Source: Ochotona curzoniae
Lineage: Eukaryota; Chordata; Mammalia; Lagomorpha; Ochotonidae
NCBI RefSeq assembly: GCF_017591425.1
Contig: NW_024467121.1
Coordinates: 496,001 to 560,000 of the forward strand
Direction: 5' to 3'
Length of the DNA stretch: 64,000 bases
The notes under the pieces are model-generated. The model had not been told where the DNA came from, did not search any database, and was given only the letters and a program-made list of their open reading frames with translations. The position numbers and the translations under genes were made by a program. This document shows, piece by piece, positions 34,700 to 46,280 of this stretch. How positions within the stretch are numbered: the first letter of the stretch is position 1; each line of letters begins with the position of its first letter.

Positions 34700-35290
34700 G
34701 TTTTTTTAAAAATTAAAAAATCTTTCCACTATAAAAATAGTGTAATAACACTACTAAAATTTTGGAAAATTAAGAAGAAAAACACATTACCCACAATACT
34801 ACCATCCTGGTATGTGGGAACATTCAGGTGTGTAATTTTCACAGTACTCTGCCAAAATAATAAATGTGCAGTTTTATATCCTACTTCTCCAGACAGCATT
34901 ACATGTAAAAAATTTCTAGTAAACATTGTTAAGGGTAGCATTTTAATGCCAAGATAGTATTTCATTCAGAGGACTACTCAAATCTGTTGATCATATTTCT
35001 ATTTGTATACAATTTTTCAAACCATTTATTAAAAACCAGTAATAAATAATATTGTAACCACTTTTACATATGTTTAATTTTCCCTTGGTATAAATTCTGG
35101 AACTGGAATTTTAGGCTCAAATCAGGAATAATATGGTTTTAACTCCAGATGACTATCATAAATTGTTTTTCATAAAGGCTGCATCAATTTACACAGCCAT
35201 CCACAGTGGCTGAGGGAGCTAGTTCATACCATTATCAACAACAAACCAAAGTGCTGAGATGAAGTTTGCCAAAGATTCTCATGACAGTTC
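34700..35290 (-). repeat. old L1 3' region
   Basis: GGAACTGGAATTTTAGGCTC, AAATTGTTTTTCATAAAGGC and GCATCAATTTACACAGCC follow the reverse complement of an ancient L1 3' end. The left part is only weakly supported. Confidence 0.5.
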
Positions 35291-36124
35291 CCCACACCCA
35301 TGTGCCCCTGTGTTGGTAGGTAAACTATAGGCACAAAATGTATACTAAACAGATGCAATGCTGAGCATGATAAAAGGAAGAGTGATATCATTTAAAACCA
35401 GGAGATTATTAAAACACACACACATACTTGAACGATGGTTCAAGACACAATTTCCCATGATGTATCTGTTGTATGCTAGGAAACAGATGCTGGCAGACAC
35501 ACTCAGCATCTTGCTCAGAACAAAGGGCTCTGGCAGATTCAAGTCTCAGATGGAACTCAAACTCATTCCTGGCAAACCACCTTCCAAGAAGCGTGTAAAC
35601 ACCACAGAAACACTGCTACCACACATGTATTTTGAAAATTCTACTCACAGGTACAGTAAATGAGTGACCACTGCTTTCTAATATAACAATACATGGTGTC
35701 TAGGCCCTAGCCTACCAACTATTCACTGGCAAAGGAGAAAGTCTACAGAGGGGTGGGCTTCTCTCATTGGCTTGTCCATTTAACAAGCCTGGGTCCAGTG
35801 TGCTAATTTCTAGCCTCATTTGAAAAACCTCATTGTAAAAACCATGTTTTAAAAGCATTTTATTGTGTCCCTATTTTCAAATCAAAGATGGATTTCCAAT
35901 GAAACTGTTAAATATATCCTAACAATAGGATGCTGGACTCTCTGTCCATACCTACAATGTCAGGATACACTTAAATAGCAGAATGATGAACTTGTGACTA
36001 TTTATGAAAGATTATACTATTCTAGTAATATAGGTGAAATCAGTTTGAGGAAAGGGAAAGGGAAATCCCAGAGCCTATGGAATTGTATCATAAGATAATA
36101 AAAATAAATCAATTAAAATTTTTT
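35291..36124. other. no recognised content
   Basis: AT-rich intergenic sequence; the frame at 35358-35663 shows no domain. Confidence 0.45.
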
Positions 36125-36429
36125 ATTTACTTATTTTTTAAGATTTATGTATTTGAAAGGCAGAATTACAGAGAAAGAAGGAGACAAAGGGAAAAACAGA
36201 AAGAGAGAAAGGAAGAGAGATCTTCCATTACATAAACGACTCCAACAGCCAGGGCTGGGCCTAACCAAAGCCAGAAACCTGGAACTCCATTTGGGTCTCC
36301 CACATGAGTGGTAGGGGCCCAAGCATTTGGGCCATCTTCTACTGCTTTCTCAGGCCATTACCAGAGAACTAGATCAGAAGTAGAGCAGCTGGGACTTGAA
36401 CAAGTGCCCATGTGGGATGCTGGCACTGT
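36125..36429 (-). mobile_element. old C-SINE
   Basis: AAGATTTATGTATTTGAAAG tail side and a purine-rich 36168-36222 segment; the head is lost after GGGATGCTGGCACTG. Confidence 0.75.
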
Positions 36430-36469
36430 CTATGTTCGTTGTTATACAAACATTTCTGAATTTTATTTT

Positions 36470-36692
36470 ATTGCTGCAACAGCCAGAGCTAAGCTAATCC
36501 AAAGCAAGGAAACAGAAACCTCTTCCAGGTCTCACACGTGGGTGCAGGGTCCCAAGCATATGGGCCATCCTCATCTGCTTTCACAGGCCGTAAGAAGAGA
36601 GCTGGATTCAAAGTACAGCAGCCAAGACTAGACTTGGTGCCCATATGGGATGCCAGTGCCATAGGGTGGAGGATCAGCCTGTTGAGCCCTGG
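36470..36692 (-). mobile_element. C-SINE, 3' part missing
   Basis: Reverse copy starting mid-body at TTGCTGCAACAGCCAGAGC and reaching the head side near GAGCCCTGG. Confidence 0.72.
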
Positions 36693-36765
36693 AAACAGCC
36701 TCCATTTCTGAATTTTAGCAACTTGTAAGGTTACTTTTCTTTGTGACATGCTAGGGAAATGAATC

Positions 36766-37055
36766 CTTTTTAAATTTTTAATTTTTATCCAAGAAACAGA
36801 GAAACAGCTACAGAGCTGCTATCCATTTGTTCACTCTGCAAATGTCTGTAGTGACCAGAAATAGGTTGCAGCTGCAACCAGGAGTCAGAACTTCATGGAA
36901 TTTTTTTCACAAGAGAGAAGAGACCCAACTACCAGAGCCATCATTACTTCCTCCTGAGGTCTGTGTTAGCAGGAAAGTTAGAATCAGGTGCTGGAGGCAG
37001 CTAATCTAGGTGTTCTGATGTAGAATGTCTTAACCAATAGGCTAAACACTTGCCC
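36766..37055 (-). mobile_element. old C-SINE
   Basis: CAAGAAACAGAGAAACAGC at the left and AATAGGCTAAACACTTGCCCC at the right (about 20 bases quoted). Confidence 0.6.
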
Positions 37056-37109
37056 CAAATTGGTCACATCTTAATATGAAAGATATGATCAAACAGGGTT
37101 ATTTTAAAC

Positions 37110-37206
37110 ATTTCTTTTTCTTTTCTTCCCTCCTTCCTTCTTTCCTTTCTTCCTCCCTCCCTCTCTCTCTCTCTTTCTCTTTCCTTCCTTCCTTCTTTCT
37201 TTCCCA
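37110..37206. repeat. CTTT/CCTT pyrimidine tract
   Basis: About 97 bases that are almost purely C and T on the plus strand; probably an expanded SINE-internal purine-rich segment. Confidence 0.85.
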
Positions 37207-37300
37207 CACTGACTTCATTTCTCTCAAACACCATTACAGGGAGAGGGAGAACAAAAGAGAGAGAATGACTCTTCAGCTGCTGCCTCATTTTCCAAATGGC
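37207..37300 (-). mobile_element. old C-SINE 3' remnant
   Basis: GGGAGAGGGAGAACAAAAG, then CTGCTGCCTCATTTTCC. It is cut by the next forward SINE. Confidence 0.4.
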
Positions 37301-37622
37301 CTGCCACAATGCCTCAATGGCTAAATCCTCACCTTGCAAACACCAGGACCCCATGTGGGTGCCAGTTTGTGTCCAGGCTGCTTCACTCCCCCTCCAGCTC
37401 CCTGCCTGTGACCTGGGAAAGCAGTTGAGGTTGGCTCAAAGTCTTAGGACTCTGCATCCATGTGAGAGACCCAGAGAAAGCTTCTGTCTCCTGGCTTCAG
37501 ATTGGGTGATTGCGGCCACTTGGAGAGTGAACCAGTGGATGAAGAATCTTGGCTCTCTTTTTCTCCTTCTCTCTGCAAATCTTACCTGCCTTCCCAAGAA
37601 AAAATAACTAAATTTTAAATAG
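37301..37622 (+). mobile_element. C-SINE
   Basis: Forward copy starting CCTGCCACAATGCCTCAATG, tail AAGAAAAAATAACTAAAT. Confidence 0.82.
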
Positions 37623-37639
37623 ATATATAGACATAGGTA

Positions 37640-37924
37640 TGTTTATTTGTTGAAAAGATAGAGTGGCAGCTTTTCAGCCACTGGTTCACTTCCCAGATGG
37701 CAGCAATAGCCAGAGTGGGTCAGCCTGAAGGCAGGAGCTCCATAGGAATCTTTCACACAGTTAACAGGAACCAAGGAACTGAGCCATTCTCTGTTTACTC
37801 GCCCAGGCAAGTCAGCAGGAAACTGGATCAGAAACAAAAGTAACTGGGACGTGAACCTTAGCTCTGATAGGTGATACAGGTGCTCCAAGCGTTGGCTTAA
37901 TCCTTTGAGCCACAAAGTCGGCCT
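37640..37924 (-). mobile_element. old C-SINE
   Basis: Diverged reverse copy; head CACAAAGTCGGCCTC at the right. Confidence 0.7.
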
Positions 37925-37954
37925 CTCAGAACTCATCTTAAATAAAACCAAGTG

Positions 37955-38100
37955 CAAGCTCTTAAGCCAATGCAGGGGTGGAACCCTAGTTCTACTACTA
38001 GCTAACCTGGCTTATTAAACTGATCCACTTAGCCTGTTTTCTCATCTGTAAATGGGGCAGTATAATAGATACTTGTTACTACTGTTAGGAAAAAATAATA
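37955..38100 (+). repeat. MIR fragment
   Basis: CTAGTTCTACTACTAGCTAA and GTTTTCTCATCTGTAAATGG in MIR order; its end is interrupted by an L1 insertion. Confidence 0.65.
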
Positions 38101-38115
38101 AATACTGGCCAAGAT

Positions 38116-38348
38116 TTTTTTTTTCATTTTTAAAAATTTTGATTATCTTGTCATAGTTGATTAGGCTCAAAGGGTCAAGGGCTACAGGAAATTGGGTAAG
38201 ACCATTGTTTCCACATTCTCTTTTTTCCTTCCTGTATGTGGGGGAAGGGGAGAGACAAAGGCAGAAGCCACACCCACCCTCCCAACCATCCCAGGGTCCC
38301 TGATGTGGGACATGCTCTGAGAGCCCTGCTCAAATAGGTTTTTTGATC
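38116..38348 (-). mobile_element. 5'-truncated lagomorph L1, 3' end only
   Basis: A 233-bp insertion with its A-tail at the left (T run 38115-38125). GGCCAAGATTTTT at 38108-38120 and 38349-38361 is the target duplication. The plus strand shows GTTTCCACATTCTC and GGGGGAAGGGGAG, shared with 57535-57605, so both come from the same L1 3' UTR family. Confidence 0.78.
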
Positions 38349-38645
38349 GGCCAAGATTTTTATTGTAGTTGTTGCTAGTCATCAGATAGGTGAAAATGCA
38401 CAATATAAACTTGAATGCTTCAGTCCATTTGAATTTGATATTATCAAGCCATTAGATCACCTTTGCTGAAAAGCTAATTATGTAAATTAATTATAAGGTG
38501 AAAATGACTGTGTCTTTATCCAAAGAAATATGTGTTCTTACTTTTTCCTCATGAGTTTCTTGATCTTCAGCCTTAATCTCCTCTTCCTAAACACACCACT
38601 TAGCCTACTGCCTTGCATCACATTCACAAAACCAAATGAAATCCT

Positions 38646-38964
38646 GCCGGGGTCTGCATGGTGAATTAGGAGCTGATATTCTAACTGCAGCACCAGCATC
38701 CCCTATGGGAGCTGGTTTCAGTCCCAGCTGCTCCACTTCCCATCCAGCTCTTTGCTTATGGCCTAGGAAAGCAGCAGAGGATGGCCCAAGTGCTTGGGTT
38801 CCTGTCACCCACAGAAGGGACCTGGATGACTCTCTAGGCTCCTAACATTGGCCTGGTCCAGCCCTGGCCATCACAACCATTTTTGGAAAATACCTTTCTC
38901 TCTGTGTCTCTGCTTTTTCTTCTCTTTGTAGCTCTGCCTTTCAAACAAATAAATCTCAATAAAC
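38646..38964 (+). mobile_element. old C-SINE
   Basis: GGGTCTGCATGGTGAATTAG head; tail CAAACAAATAAATCTC. Confidence 0.78.
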
Positions 38965-39040
38965 AAAACAACAAAAAGACTAACATAAAATTATGCTCAG
39001 AAAACCAAACTGTCATTAAATCTTTGAAAATATCTTGTGG

Positions 39041-39380
39041 GGGGCCCGGCGCGGTGGCGCAGTGGCGCAGTGGTTAAGGTCCTCACCTTGCATGCCCGGG
39101 ATCCCATATGGACACTGGTTCTATCCCGGCAGCCCCGCTTCCCTTCCAGCTCCCTGCCTGTGGCCCGGGAAAGCAGTCGAGGACAGCCCAAGGCTTTGGG
39201 ACCCTGCACCCGCGTGGGAGACCCAGAAGAGGCTCCTGGCTTTGGACCAGCATAGCATCGGCCATTGCGCTTACTTGGGGAATGAATCATCAGACGGAAG
39301 ATCTTCCTCTCTGTCTCTCCTCTCTGTATATCTGCCTTTCCAATAAAAAAATAATAAAAATAAATCTTTAAAACAAAAAA
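39041..39380 (+). mobile_element. young C-SINE, duplicated box-A segment
   Basis: Carries the same 9-bp head duplication (TGGCGCAGTGGCGCAGTGG) as the copy at 8574. Flanks GAAAATATCTTGTGG at 39026-39040 and 39381-39395 are identical. Confidence 0.95.
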
Positions 39381-39395
39381 GAAAATATCTTGTGG

Positions 39396-39660
39396 GGCTG
39401 GTGTGATGGCTCAGCTGATTAATGGACATCAGTTTGTGTCCCTGCTGTTCCACTTCCTATCCAGCTCCCTGCTTGTGGCCTGGTAAAGCAGTAAAGAATG
39501 GCCCAAAGCCTTGGGACCCTGTATACATGTGGGAGATTTGGAGAAAACTCCTGGGTCTTGGATTGGCTCAACTTCAGGTCTTGGGGCCATTTGGTGAATG
39601 AACCAGTGAATGGAAGATCTTTCTCTCTGTTAGTTTGCCTTTCCAATAAAAATGAATAAC
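39396..39660 (+). mobile_element. C-SINE, internally deleted
   Basis: GGCTGGTGTGATGGCTCAGC head, then a jump to ATCAGTTTGTGTCCCTGC; tail CCAATAAAAATGAATAAC. Confidence 0.82.
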
Positions 39661-39661
39661 T

Positions 39662-39975
39662 CTGGGCTAAAGGCCTCGCCTTGCATACACCAGGATCCCA
39701 TATTGGCACCAAATTCGTGGCCTGACAGCCCTGCTTCCCATCCGACTCCCTACTTGTGGCCTGGAAAAGTAGTTGAGAATGACCCAAGGCCTTGGGACTC
39801 TGCACCCATGTGGGAGACCTGGAAGAAGTTCCTGGCTCCTGGCTTCAGACTGGCTCAGCTCTAGCCGTTGTGTTCACTTTGGGAGTGAATCATTGGACGG
39901 AAGATCTTTCTGTCTATCCTCCTCTCTGTATATCGGACTTTCCAATTAAAATAAATAAAATTTTTTTTTAAAAAA
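39662..39975 (+). mobile_element. C-SINE, 5' end short
   Basis: Starts inside the head (GGGCTAAAGGCCTCGCC); otherwise complete to AATTAAAATAAATAAAAT. Confidence 0.84.
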
Positions 39976-39981
39976 GAAGAA

Positions 39982-40312
39982 GGGCCTGGCACGATAGCGT
40001 AACGGTTAAAATCCTCACCTTGAACGTACCTGGATCCCATATGGGCGCCGGTTCTAATCTCAGCAGCTCCACTTCCCATTCAGCTTCCTGATTGTGGTCT
40101 GGAAAAGCAGTAGAGGACAGCTCAAAGCCTTGGGACCCTGCACTCGTGTGGGATCCCGGAAAGAAGTTCCTGGCTTCAGATCGGCATAGCACTGGCCATT
40201 GCGACCACTTGGGTAGTGAATCATCAGACGGAAGATCTTCTCTGTCTCTCCTCCTTTCTGTACATCTGCTTTTCCAATAAAAATAAATAAATAAATGAAT
40301 CTTTAAAAAAAG
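39982..40312 (+). mobile_element. C-SINE
   Basis: Fourth forward copy in a row; head GGGCCTGGCACGATAGCG, tail of AAAT units. Confidence 0.9.
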
Positions 40313-40446
40313 GAGAAGAAGAAAGACGTCTTGTTTGGGAGTTTTATATTTCATACCTTTGATCTTTCATACCTTTCCTAAAAGCTAATAATTTCCCCTA
40401 TATGATTATATAACATATACACACATATAACTTGAAGCTTATTTGT

Positions 40447-40712
40447 AAAATAAGCTTATTTGCTTATTTTCATCTACTTGGGAGGCAGAATGATAGATAA
40501 CTTATCTTATACACTGGTTCATTCCCTCAAATTACCCTAATAAGTTTGGGCTACACCAGGAACCTAGAACTCCATTGGGTTCACCAACATGGATGGTCAC
40601 AATGTATTAGAAGAAGCTGAATTGAAAGCAGGCTGCCAGGATAAACCGGCATTCTGTTGTGAATGAGGGCAGCCTAAGGGGTGGCTTAACCTGCTACACC
40701 CTAATGCCCTTC
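40447..40712 (-). mobile_element. old C-SINE
   Basis: Very diverged reverse copy; GGAACCTAGAACTCCATTGG and CAGGCTGCCAGGATAAACC remain. Confidence 0.55.
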
Positions 40713-40835
40713 CCTAGACAAATGTTTTAAATCTCCAAATCCCTTCCACTATGCCTTAAGGTATCTTACACATAGGATCATTTTCTAGGAATAAAACTAC
40801 ACAGCAGACATTGGAAAGTCGGCTTTAGAAAACAC

Positions 40836-41165
40836 GATGCCTGCTCTAGTAGGCTTGCATGTGCTGGGATCCAATGTGGGTGCCAGTTCGTGTCCTAGCT
40901 GCCCCACTTCCCTTCTAGCTCCCTGCTTGTGGCCTGAGAAAGCAAAAGAGGATGACCCAGGGCCAAAGCCTTGAGACCCTGCACCTGCATAGGAGACCTG
41001 GGAGAAGCTTCTGGCTCCTGGTTTCAGATCGGCTCAGCTGTGGTCCTTGTAGCCACTTTGGGGAGAGAATGAATCAATGATACAAGATCTTTCTGTCTGT
41101 CTCTCCTCCTCTTTGTAAACTTGACTTTGCAAGAAAAGTAATTAAATCTTTAAAAAAAAAAAAAA
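40836..41165 (+). mobile_element. C-SINE, 5' end damaged
   Basis: CTTGCATGTGCTGGGATCC onward is clear; A-tail 41151-41165. Confidence 0.83.
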
Positions 41166-41169
41166 GATG

Positions 41170-41520
41170 ACATGAGCCAGTTCTTCCAGGAGGAGCTTGG
41201 GGAGATGCTACAAGCCTGAGAGAAAGCAAGTTCAGTAGTAGTTCAGAGTAGCAAGTTCAGAGGTAGTGAAGGACTGGCTGGACCACAGGGGGCTCCTGGG
41301 CAGCACAGGGCCTGGGGGGAGATAGGATGCACGAGTAGGTCCATAGGTGTGCAGCTCAGTCAAGGTCCACAAGAGGCTATTGAGCCGATTTAAGCAATGG
41401 TGAGACCTAAGCTGCTTTAGGACCTATAGACAGCTAATCTGGGTATGTCATGAAGAAACTGGAATGCAGAGGAGCAGAATGGAAAAAGGGTGACCGGGAG
41501 GTTCCTGGGGGAGAGGCTGG
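41170..41520 (-). repeat. probable L2 fragment
   Basis: AAGAGGCTATTGAGCCGATT, AAGCAATGGTGAGACCTAAG and GCTAATCTGGGTATGTC are a weak match in order to the reverse complement of the L2 3' region. Confidence 0.35.
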
Positions 41521-42869
41521 GTGAGGGGAACAAGGTTCAGGACAGGAGTAAATCATCTGCGGACACTGACACTGACCGGGAGAGTGGCAGGCAAGCTCAA
41601 GGCTCAAGCAAAGCGTCTGTAACTGGAGTTCCAGAAGCTGAGTGACAGTGCCATGTCCCAAGCAAGACTGGAGAAAGAACTGGAATCAGAAGCCTCACAG
41701 CCAAGAAAATGCAAATGTAGATGACTCCTGACATCTGACAGTTCAATTCATATTTTTTCTATTTTACATTGATGCAGAAGTGAAAGGCATCCAGTAGAAA
41801 ACTGTACTTTGAATTTTGAATCTCCTGGCTAGCTGTGCAATGTGGCTTGGGGTGCTGGGTAGCAGTACCCTACAACGTGAGGGTAAACCTACAGAGTACT
41901 GTGCTGCTGTGTTGGGGCAGTTCAGGTAAGGTGGGAAAGATTCATTTTTTAACTTATATTTTATGATCGATTTAATCAAGTACAAAGAAAAAAATATAAG
42001 AGAGGTAAGAGGTACATCAATTGTTTGGCTCCTATGATATATACTGAGAGATCTACAAATGCAGTGAGATAGCCTGGGACTTGCTTCAAAGAATTCCAGT
42101 GGCAAAAGTAGGAGTAATGAGTGGAAACCCAGAGAGATGAGCTTGAATCTGAATGATGGAAACCAGGGGTTCATCATACTAGCCCTTCCACTTAGGTGCA
42201 TGATAGTTTCCATGCAACTGGATGAAGTCACATGGGAATAGCACACGTGTGTACCAGTGTGACCGTGGAGTGGGTGGGCAGGTAGTAGGGTTAGGGCCAG
42301 CAGAGAGAGACAGGCAAAACCACTGCTGTCCTAGAGTGGACATGGTTTAGGGAAGAAACAGACCACAAACAAGCATATAAGTGAGAGACTGAATCAGAGT
42401 GGCAGAAAATGATGATGTGATGCAGTGCATGGAGGCAACTCTGGAGTGACCAGACATCTCCATGAGAAATCTCCATACCTGGCACAGAGGAGCCACATGG
42501 GGATGCAGAGCAATGCTTTTAAAATCCCTTCCAGACTACTCCTTCACTGATAACCAAATGTAAATTAGTGTCTTTAAGTATTCTATTCCAGGGAAAACAT
42601 TTTAACTTAAAAGCTTTTGCTCCCTTCCCCACCCCTTGGAAAAAAAACAAACAAACAAAACAACTCCAAATGTTGAGGCCATTATTAACCTGGAATTCTA
42701 GAAGTAGAGCAGACTCAGGCACAGTGACCCTGAGGCCCATGTAAAACTCCTGCTTACCCTGGCAGCTCTCCTTCCTTGAAACCTGCACACTCTCTGCCCC
42801 TCTTGGGCAGTTTTTGCCACTCTGGGGATACGCAACCCTACCCTCCGGCAGGCGCTGCCTCCCTGTGCC
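41521..42869. other. no recognised content
   Basis: Intergenic; the 160-codon minus-strand frame at 41764-42246 has no recognisable domain and low-complexity composition. Confidence 0.4.
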
Positions 42870-43002
42870 AACCCTGGGTGCCAGGGATCACAAGCCCCAG
42901 GAGGGCGAGAACGTGGCTGGTGTGGTTCACCACTGCCAACTCCAGCCCTGGGAATTGTGCTGAACACAGGGCCAGCACTCAGTAAACATTTAATGAGAAC
43001 CT
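42870..43002 (+). repeat. L2 3' end
   Basis: CAGGAGGGCGAGAACGTGG, GGTTCACCACTGCCAAC and CAGCACTCAGTAAACATTTA match the last part of L2. Confidence 0.7.
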
Positions 43003-43243
43003 CCCCAACTCCTCTCTTCCCCCTGCCCACTGGCCAAGCGCCAACACACAGAGGGTAACCCACCCCCAGGTGTTTAAGAACTCTATCCTGCAGTTACAAC
43101 TAGCAGCCCACAATCATTGCTTCCTTGTTAGATGAAGCACTGAGTCGTTCAGATAATGAATGTATGGTCAGAACCTGAAAGTCTTTCCTACCTTAAAAAA
43201 TTAAGCCAAAAAGTGGGAGTTGTAGAAAACTGTAACATAATAC

Positions 43244-43571
43244 AGGGGCTAGCACTGTGTCCTAGCAGTTAAAGTCCTTGCCTTGCACACGCCAGGATCC
43301 CATCTGGGCACGGGTTCTAATCCTGGCTGCCCCGCTTTCCAACCAGCTCCTTGCTTGTGACCTGAGAAAGCAGTTGAGGACAGCCCAAAGCCTTGGGATC
43401 CTGCACCCAAATGGGAGACCGAGAACAAACTCCTGACTCCTGGCTTCAGATCAGTTCAGCTGCAGCCTTTGGGATCAATTAGGGAATGAATCAGAGGATG
43501 AAGGATCTTCCTCTGTCTCTCCTCCTCTCTGTATCTGCCTTTCCAAGAATAATAATAATGATAATAATAAC
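43244..43571 (+). mobile_element. C-SINE, last before the SINE-free zone
   Basis: Forward copy; tail turned into AAT/GAT repeats (43546-43570). No C-SINE follows until 50536. Confidence 0.9.
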
Positions 43572-44389
43572 TCATAAAAAATGCATTACTCGGGGCATAA
43601 AACAGTTTTTTGAAGATACGATGATATCATTCTACTGATGTAGAACAGCCTTCCTGGATAAACCCAACTACAAATATTTTGGTTTCCTGAAAGCAAAACA
43701 AAACACACACACACACACACAAAAGGAAAAAAAACCTTCTTGGCTCAAATTATAGAAACTCTTTGCTGGCAGCTCAGCCTAGGCTTTCTGCATACGTGCT
43801 TTTAGGATCTCAGATTGCATGTGTTCTGCCCAGCAACCACGGACACTTAAGAGTCATTAAATAATAATGAAACAGGAGGCCTGAGGTTAAAAAAAATTTT
43901 TTTTCTTTGTTCATCCAGGTTCTGTTCCATACTTAACCGATCTTAGACAAATCCATCCCTTCCCTCTTATTTCATTTCCACCTATCTGCCTGAGAGATGC
44001 TCTGTGAGCTACTCGGATGATGGTCGGTCCCTGGCACCTACATGTCTCCTATTCTCTACCCTTTGGGACTTCTGCAGGAGACCTCCACACGCACAGCTCG
44101 ACAACGCAGCTGACAACTTGAACCTGGCAGTCTGTTACCTGCGCTTCTGTGAATGAGAAAACTGCCAATAAATTGCCAACGTGAGAATTCTGAAACCGCA
44201 ACTTACGCCGGTTTCAAGTCCCTTCTAAACTATGCAGAAGCCGCTGACACTGAACTACTCCTCCTTCGGCGGGTTGTCGCCGAAACAACCAACCCAACAC
44301 CGAGCGATGCCAAGGCCCGCACTGGCTGGCAGGACGTGCTGCTGAGCCCTGGTCCAGTTGACTGTGCATGCCAGCCAGCCTTTCAGAGG
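43572..44389. other. no recognised repeat; upstream flank of the CpG island
   Basis: Holds a CA microsatellite (43702-43721). Otherwise unique-looking sequence that rises in G+C towards the H3-3A promoter. Confidence 0.5.
43702..43721. repeat. CA microsatellite
   Basis: About ten AC units inside an A-rich stretch. Confidence 0.9.
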
Positions 44390-46280
44390 CTTTCAAAATA
44401 CAGCCATCTTGCGTCAGCCACCTTGGCCCGGGGAGACGGCGAGCTCCGTCCCAGGTGCCCGCCACCCTGCAAGGGGAACTAACCGTCAGGAAGGGAAGGC
44501 TGCAGCGCTCACCCCCCCGGGCTCGGGATCGCAGTCCGAGCCGCCCAAGTTGGTTGCGGGCGGACTCAGGCCCAACCCGCAGACCCGGAGCGCGCCGGGC
44601 CGCCCCTCCCCCGCCCGTCGGCCCCTACACAGGGCGGGCAGCCTGAGAGCCGCCCGCTAGCCGTCCCAGCTGCCGCGGCAGCCCTAACCGGGAGCAGGGG
44701 CGGGACAAATCCATCCCCGAGCTTCCTGGTAGGGAGCGAGCTCCACCGGGGCACGGCGACCCGGCCGGCCGCGTCCCTCTCCCCGCCCCCACGCCGCCCG
44801 GGGCGCCTCGGGGGCGCGCGTCGGGGCCCGCGCGGGAGCGGGGGCGGCCCTTCCCCCTGTCCCTCCCGCTGCGGCCTGAGGCGACCGCAGGCCGGGCGTC
44901 GATCCGAGCCGCCGCCTCGTGCTCTCCCCTCCCCCACCTTCCCCTCAGCGCCCCAAACTCGGGCCTTGAAGTTAGGCCAGTGGGGGAGGGGCGGGGTACG
45001 AGGCCGTGCGCGCGGCCGCGCGCGCGCGTGGGGCAGGGGGCGGGAGCCGGCAGCCCCTCGGCGTGTCTTTTGTGTTTGTACACACACGGCGCGAGGCTGC
45101 CGGGAGGAGCGAGCGGGCGGCGCGCGGGGGAGGAGCGAGCGCGCTCCGGCGAACGGGCGCGCGGGGGGAGGGGAGGGGGCGGGGGCGGGGCCGAGCGGGG
45201 GAGCGCGGGGCGGAGCCGAGCCTTCCCTCCATTGTGTGTGATTGGCTGGCGCGCGGCGCGGGGGCGGGGCGGCGTGTGTCGGGGGGGGTATAGCCTCGGT
45301 GTCAGCCATCTTTCAATTGTGTTCGCAGTCACCGCCGCGCCGACGTCGCTCTCAACGCCAGCGCCGCCTCTCGCTCGCCGAGCTCCAGCCGAAGGAGAAG
45401 GGGGGTAAGTTTCCCCGGCTGCCCGTCTCCCGGAGCCGAGCCCCGCTCGCCGTCAGCCCCTGAGCGGGGCCCCGGGCGTGCGGAGAGGGGACCCGCGGCC
45501 CCTCCGGCTTAGCCCACAAACTTTTTGGCCCAGAAATGGAGGTGAGGGGCGAGTTTCCCTGTTCGCTCCGGCGGCGGCTCCCCTGCCTCTCGCCGCCTGC
45601 TCCAACAGCAGCAACCGCCGCGGCGCCGAGCCTGTTCTTCCCTCCTCCCCGCGCCCCTGGCTCGCTTTTCTTCGGTGAAATCCCGCCCGCCGTCCCTTCC
45701 CCGGACCCCAAACCTTCACCACGACCCGCGCGGGCTTCTCCCCCAGCGCCCCCGGACCCCGGGCCCCAGTTTTCGGGCGGGAAAGGGGTGGAAATCGCCG
45801 TCGCTTCCCACCCTGGGGTAACTCGCTTTTTTGCTGCCTCCCCACAGTTGTTGCTAAGCTTCACCATCTTGTCTTCTCTGGTCACCGACCATATTCTCCC
45901 CCCCCCCCCCGTTTCTCTCTTCCCCATTTTAAAAAGGAGGAAAAAAATTTAAAAAGAGGGACATTTTTTTCCCTTTTTTGGAGAGGCGGAAACTTGATGC
46001 ATTTGAAATGCAAAAAAAAAAAAACTTTTGCATTTTGGAGGGCGGCACGTGGCAGGGGATTGAGGCTATTTTGGAGCGGTTTGGTTGTTTTGTCTTCTCT
46101 GGAAGGGAATCGGAGACGTTTTGCGATTGTTTCCATTTTGTTCTGGTCTGGGAGCCGAGTTGGTGATTGCGCGAGGTGGGCCGGCGGAGGGGCCGGAGGA
46201 GGCAGAACCAAAAGTTTATCTGCGGTGCTGGGTGGACCGGTCGGCGGGTGTCGGGCGGTAATTAGAGCCCAGGTGTGGGG
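44390..46280 (+). promoter_or_regulatory. H3-3A: CpG-island promoter of H3-3A
   Basis: There is a sharp rise in G+C and CpG compared with the AT-rich flanks. GC boxes lie at 45175-45192, 45206-45212 and 45259-45272. An inverted CCAAT box (ATTGGCTGG) lies at 45241-45249 and a TATA-like TATAG at 45289-45293. A CCATCTT motif (YY1-like) at 45307-45313 lies close to the inferred start. The island covers exon 1 and the first part of intron 1, typical of a broadly expressed gene. Confidence 0.88.
45305..45404 (+). other. H3-3A: H3-3A exon 1, non-coding 5' UTR
   Basis: The segment ends in AAGGGGG|GTAAGT, a strong donor whose GT is at 45405. It contains the GCCATCTTTCAATTGTGTTC stretch that I associate with the human H3-3A 5' UTR. 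No ATG opens the histone frame here, so translation starts in exon 2. The 5' limit is estimated from the TATA-like TATAG at 45289 and the CCATCTT motif; the true start may differ by tens of bases. Confidence 0.75.

Noticed and set aside
39041..40312. CRISPR-like or clustered direct-repeat array
   Set aside because: The repeats are ~300-bp SINEs with A-tails and target duplications in mammalian DNA.
41764..42246. 160-codon minus-strand open frame
   Set aside because: No domain, no start context, surrounding sequence looks like decayed repeat; not supported as a gene.
44566..45332. Minus-strand open frames of 235-247 codons in the CpG island
   Set aside because: Pro/Arg/Ala-rich translations typical of stop-poor GC-rich promoter DNA; they overlap the H3-3A promoter and show no domain.
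45352..45952. Open frames on both strands over exon 1 and intron 1
   Set aside because: Low-complexity GC-rich translations, overlapping each other on both strands; no evidence of a second gene.
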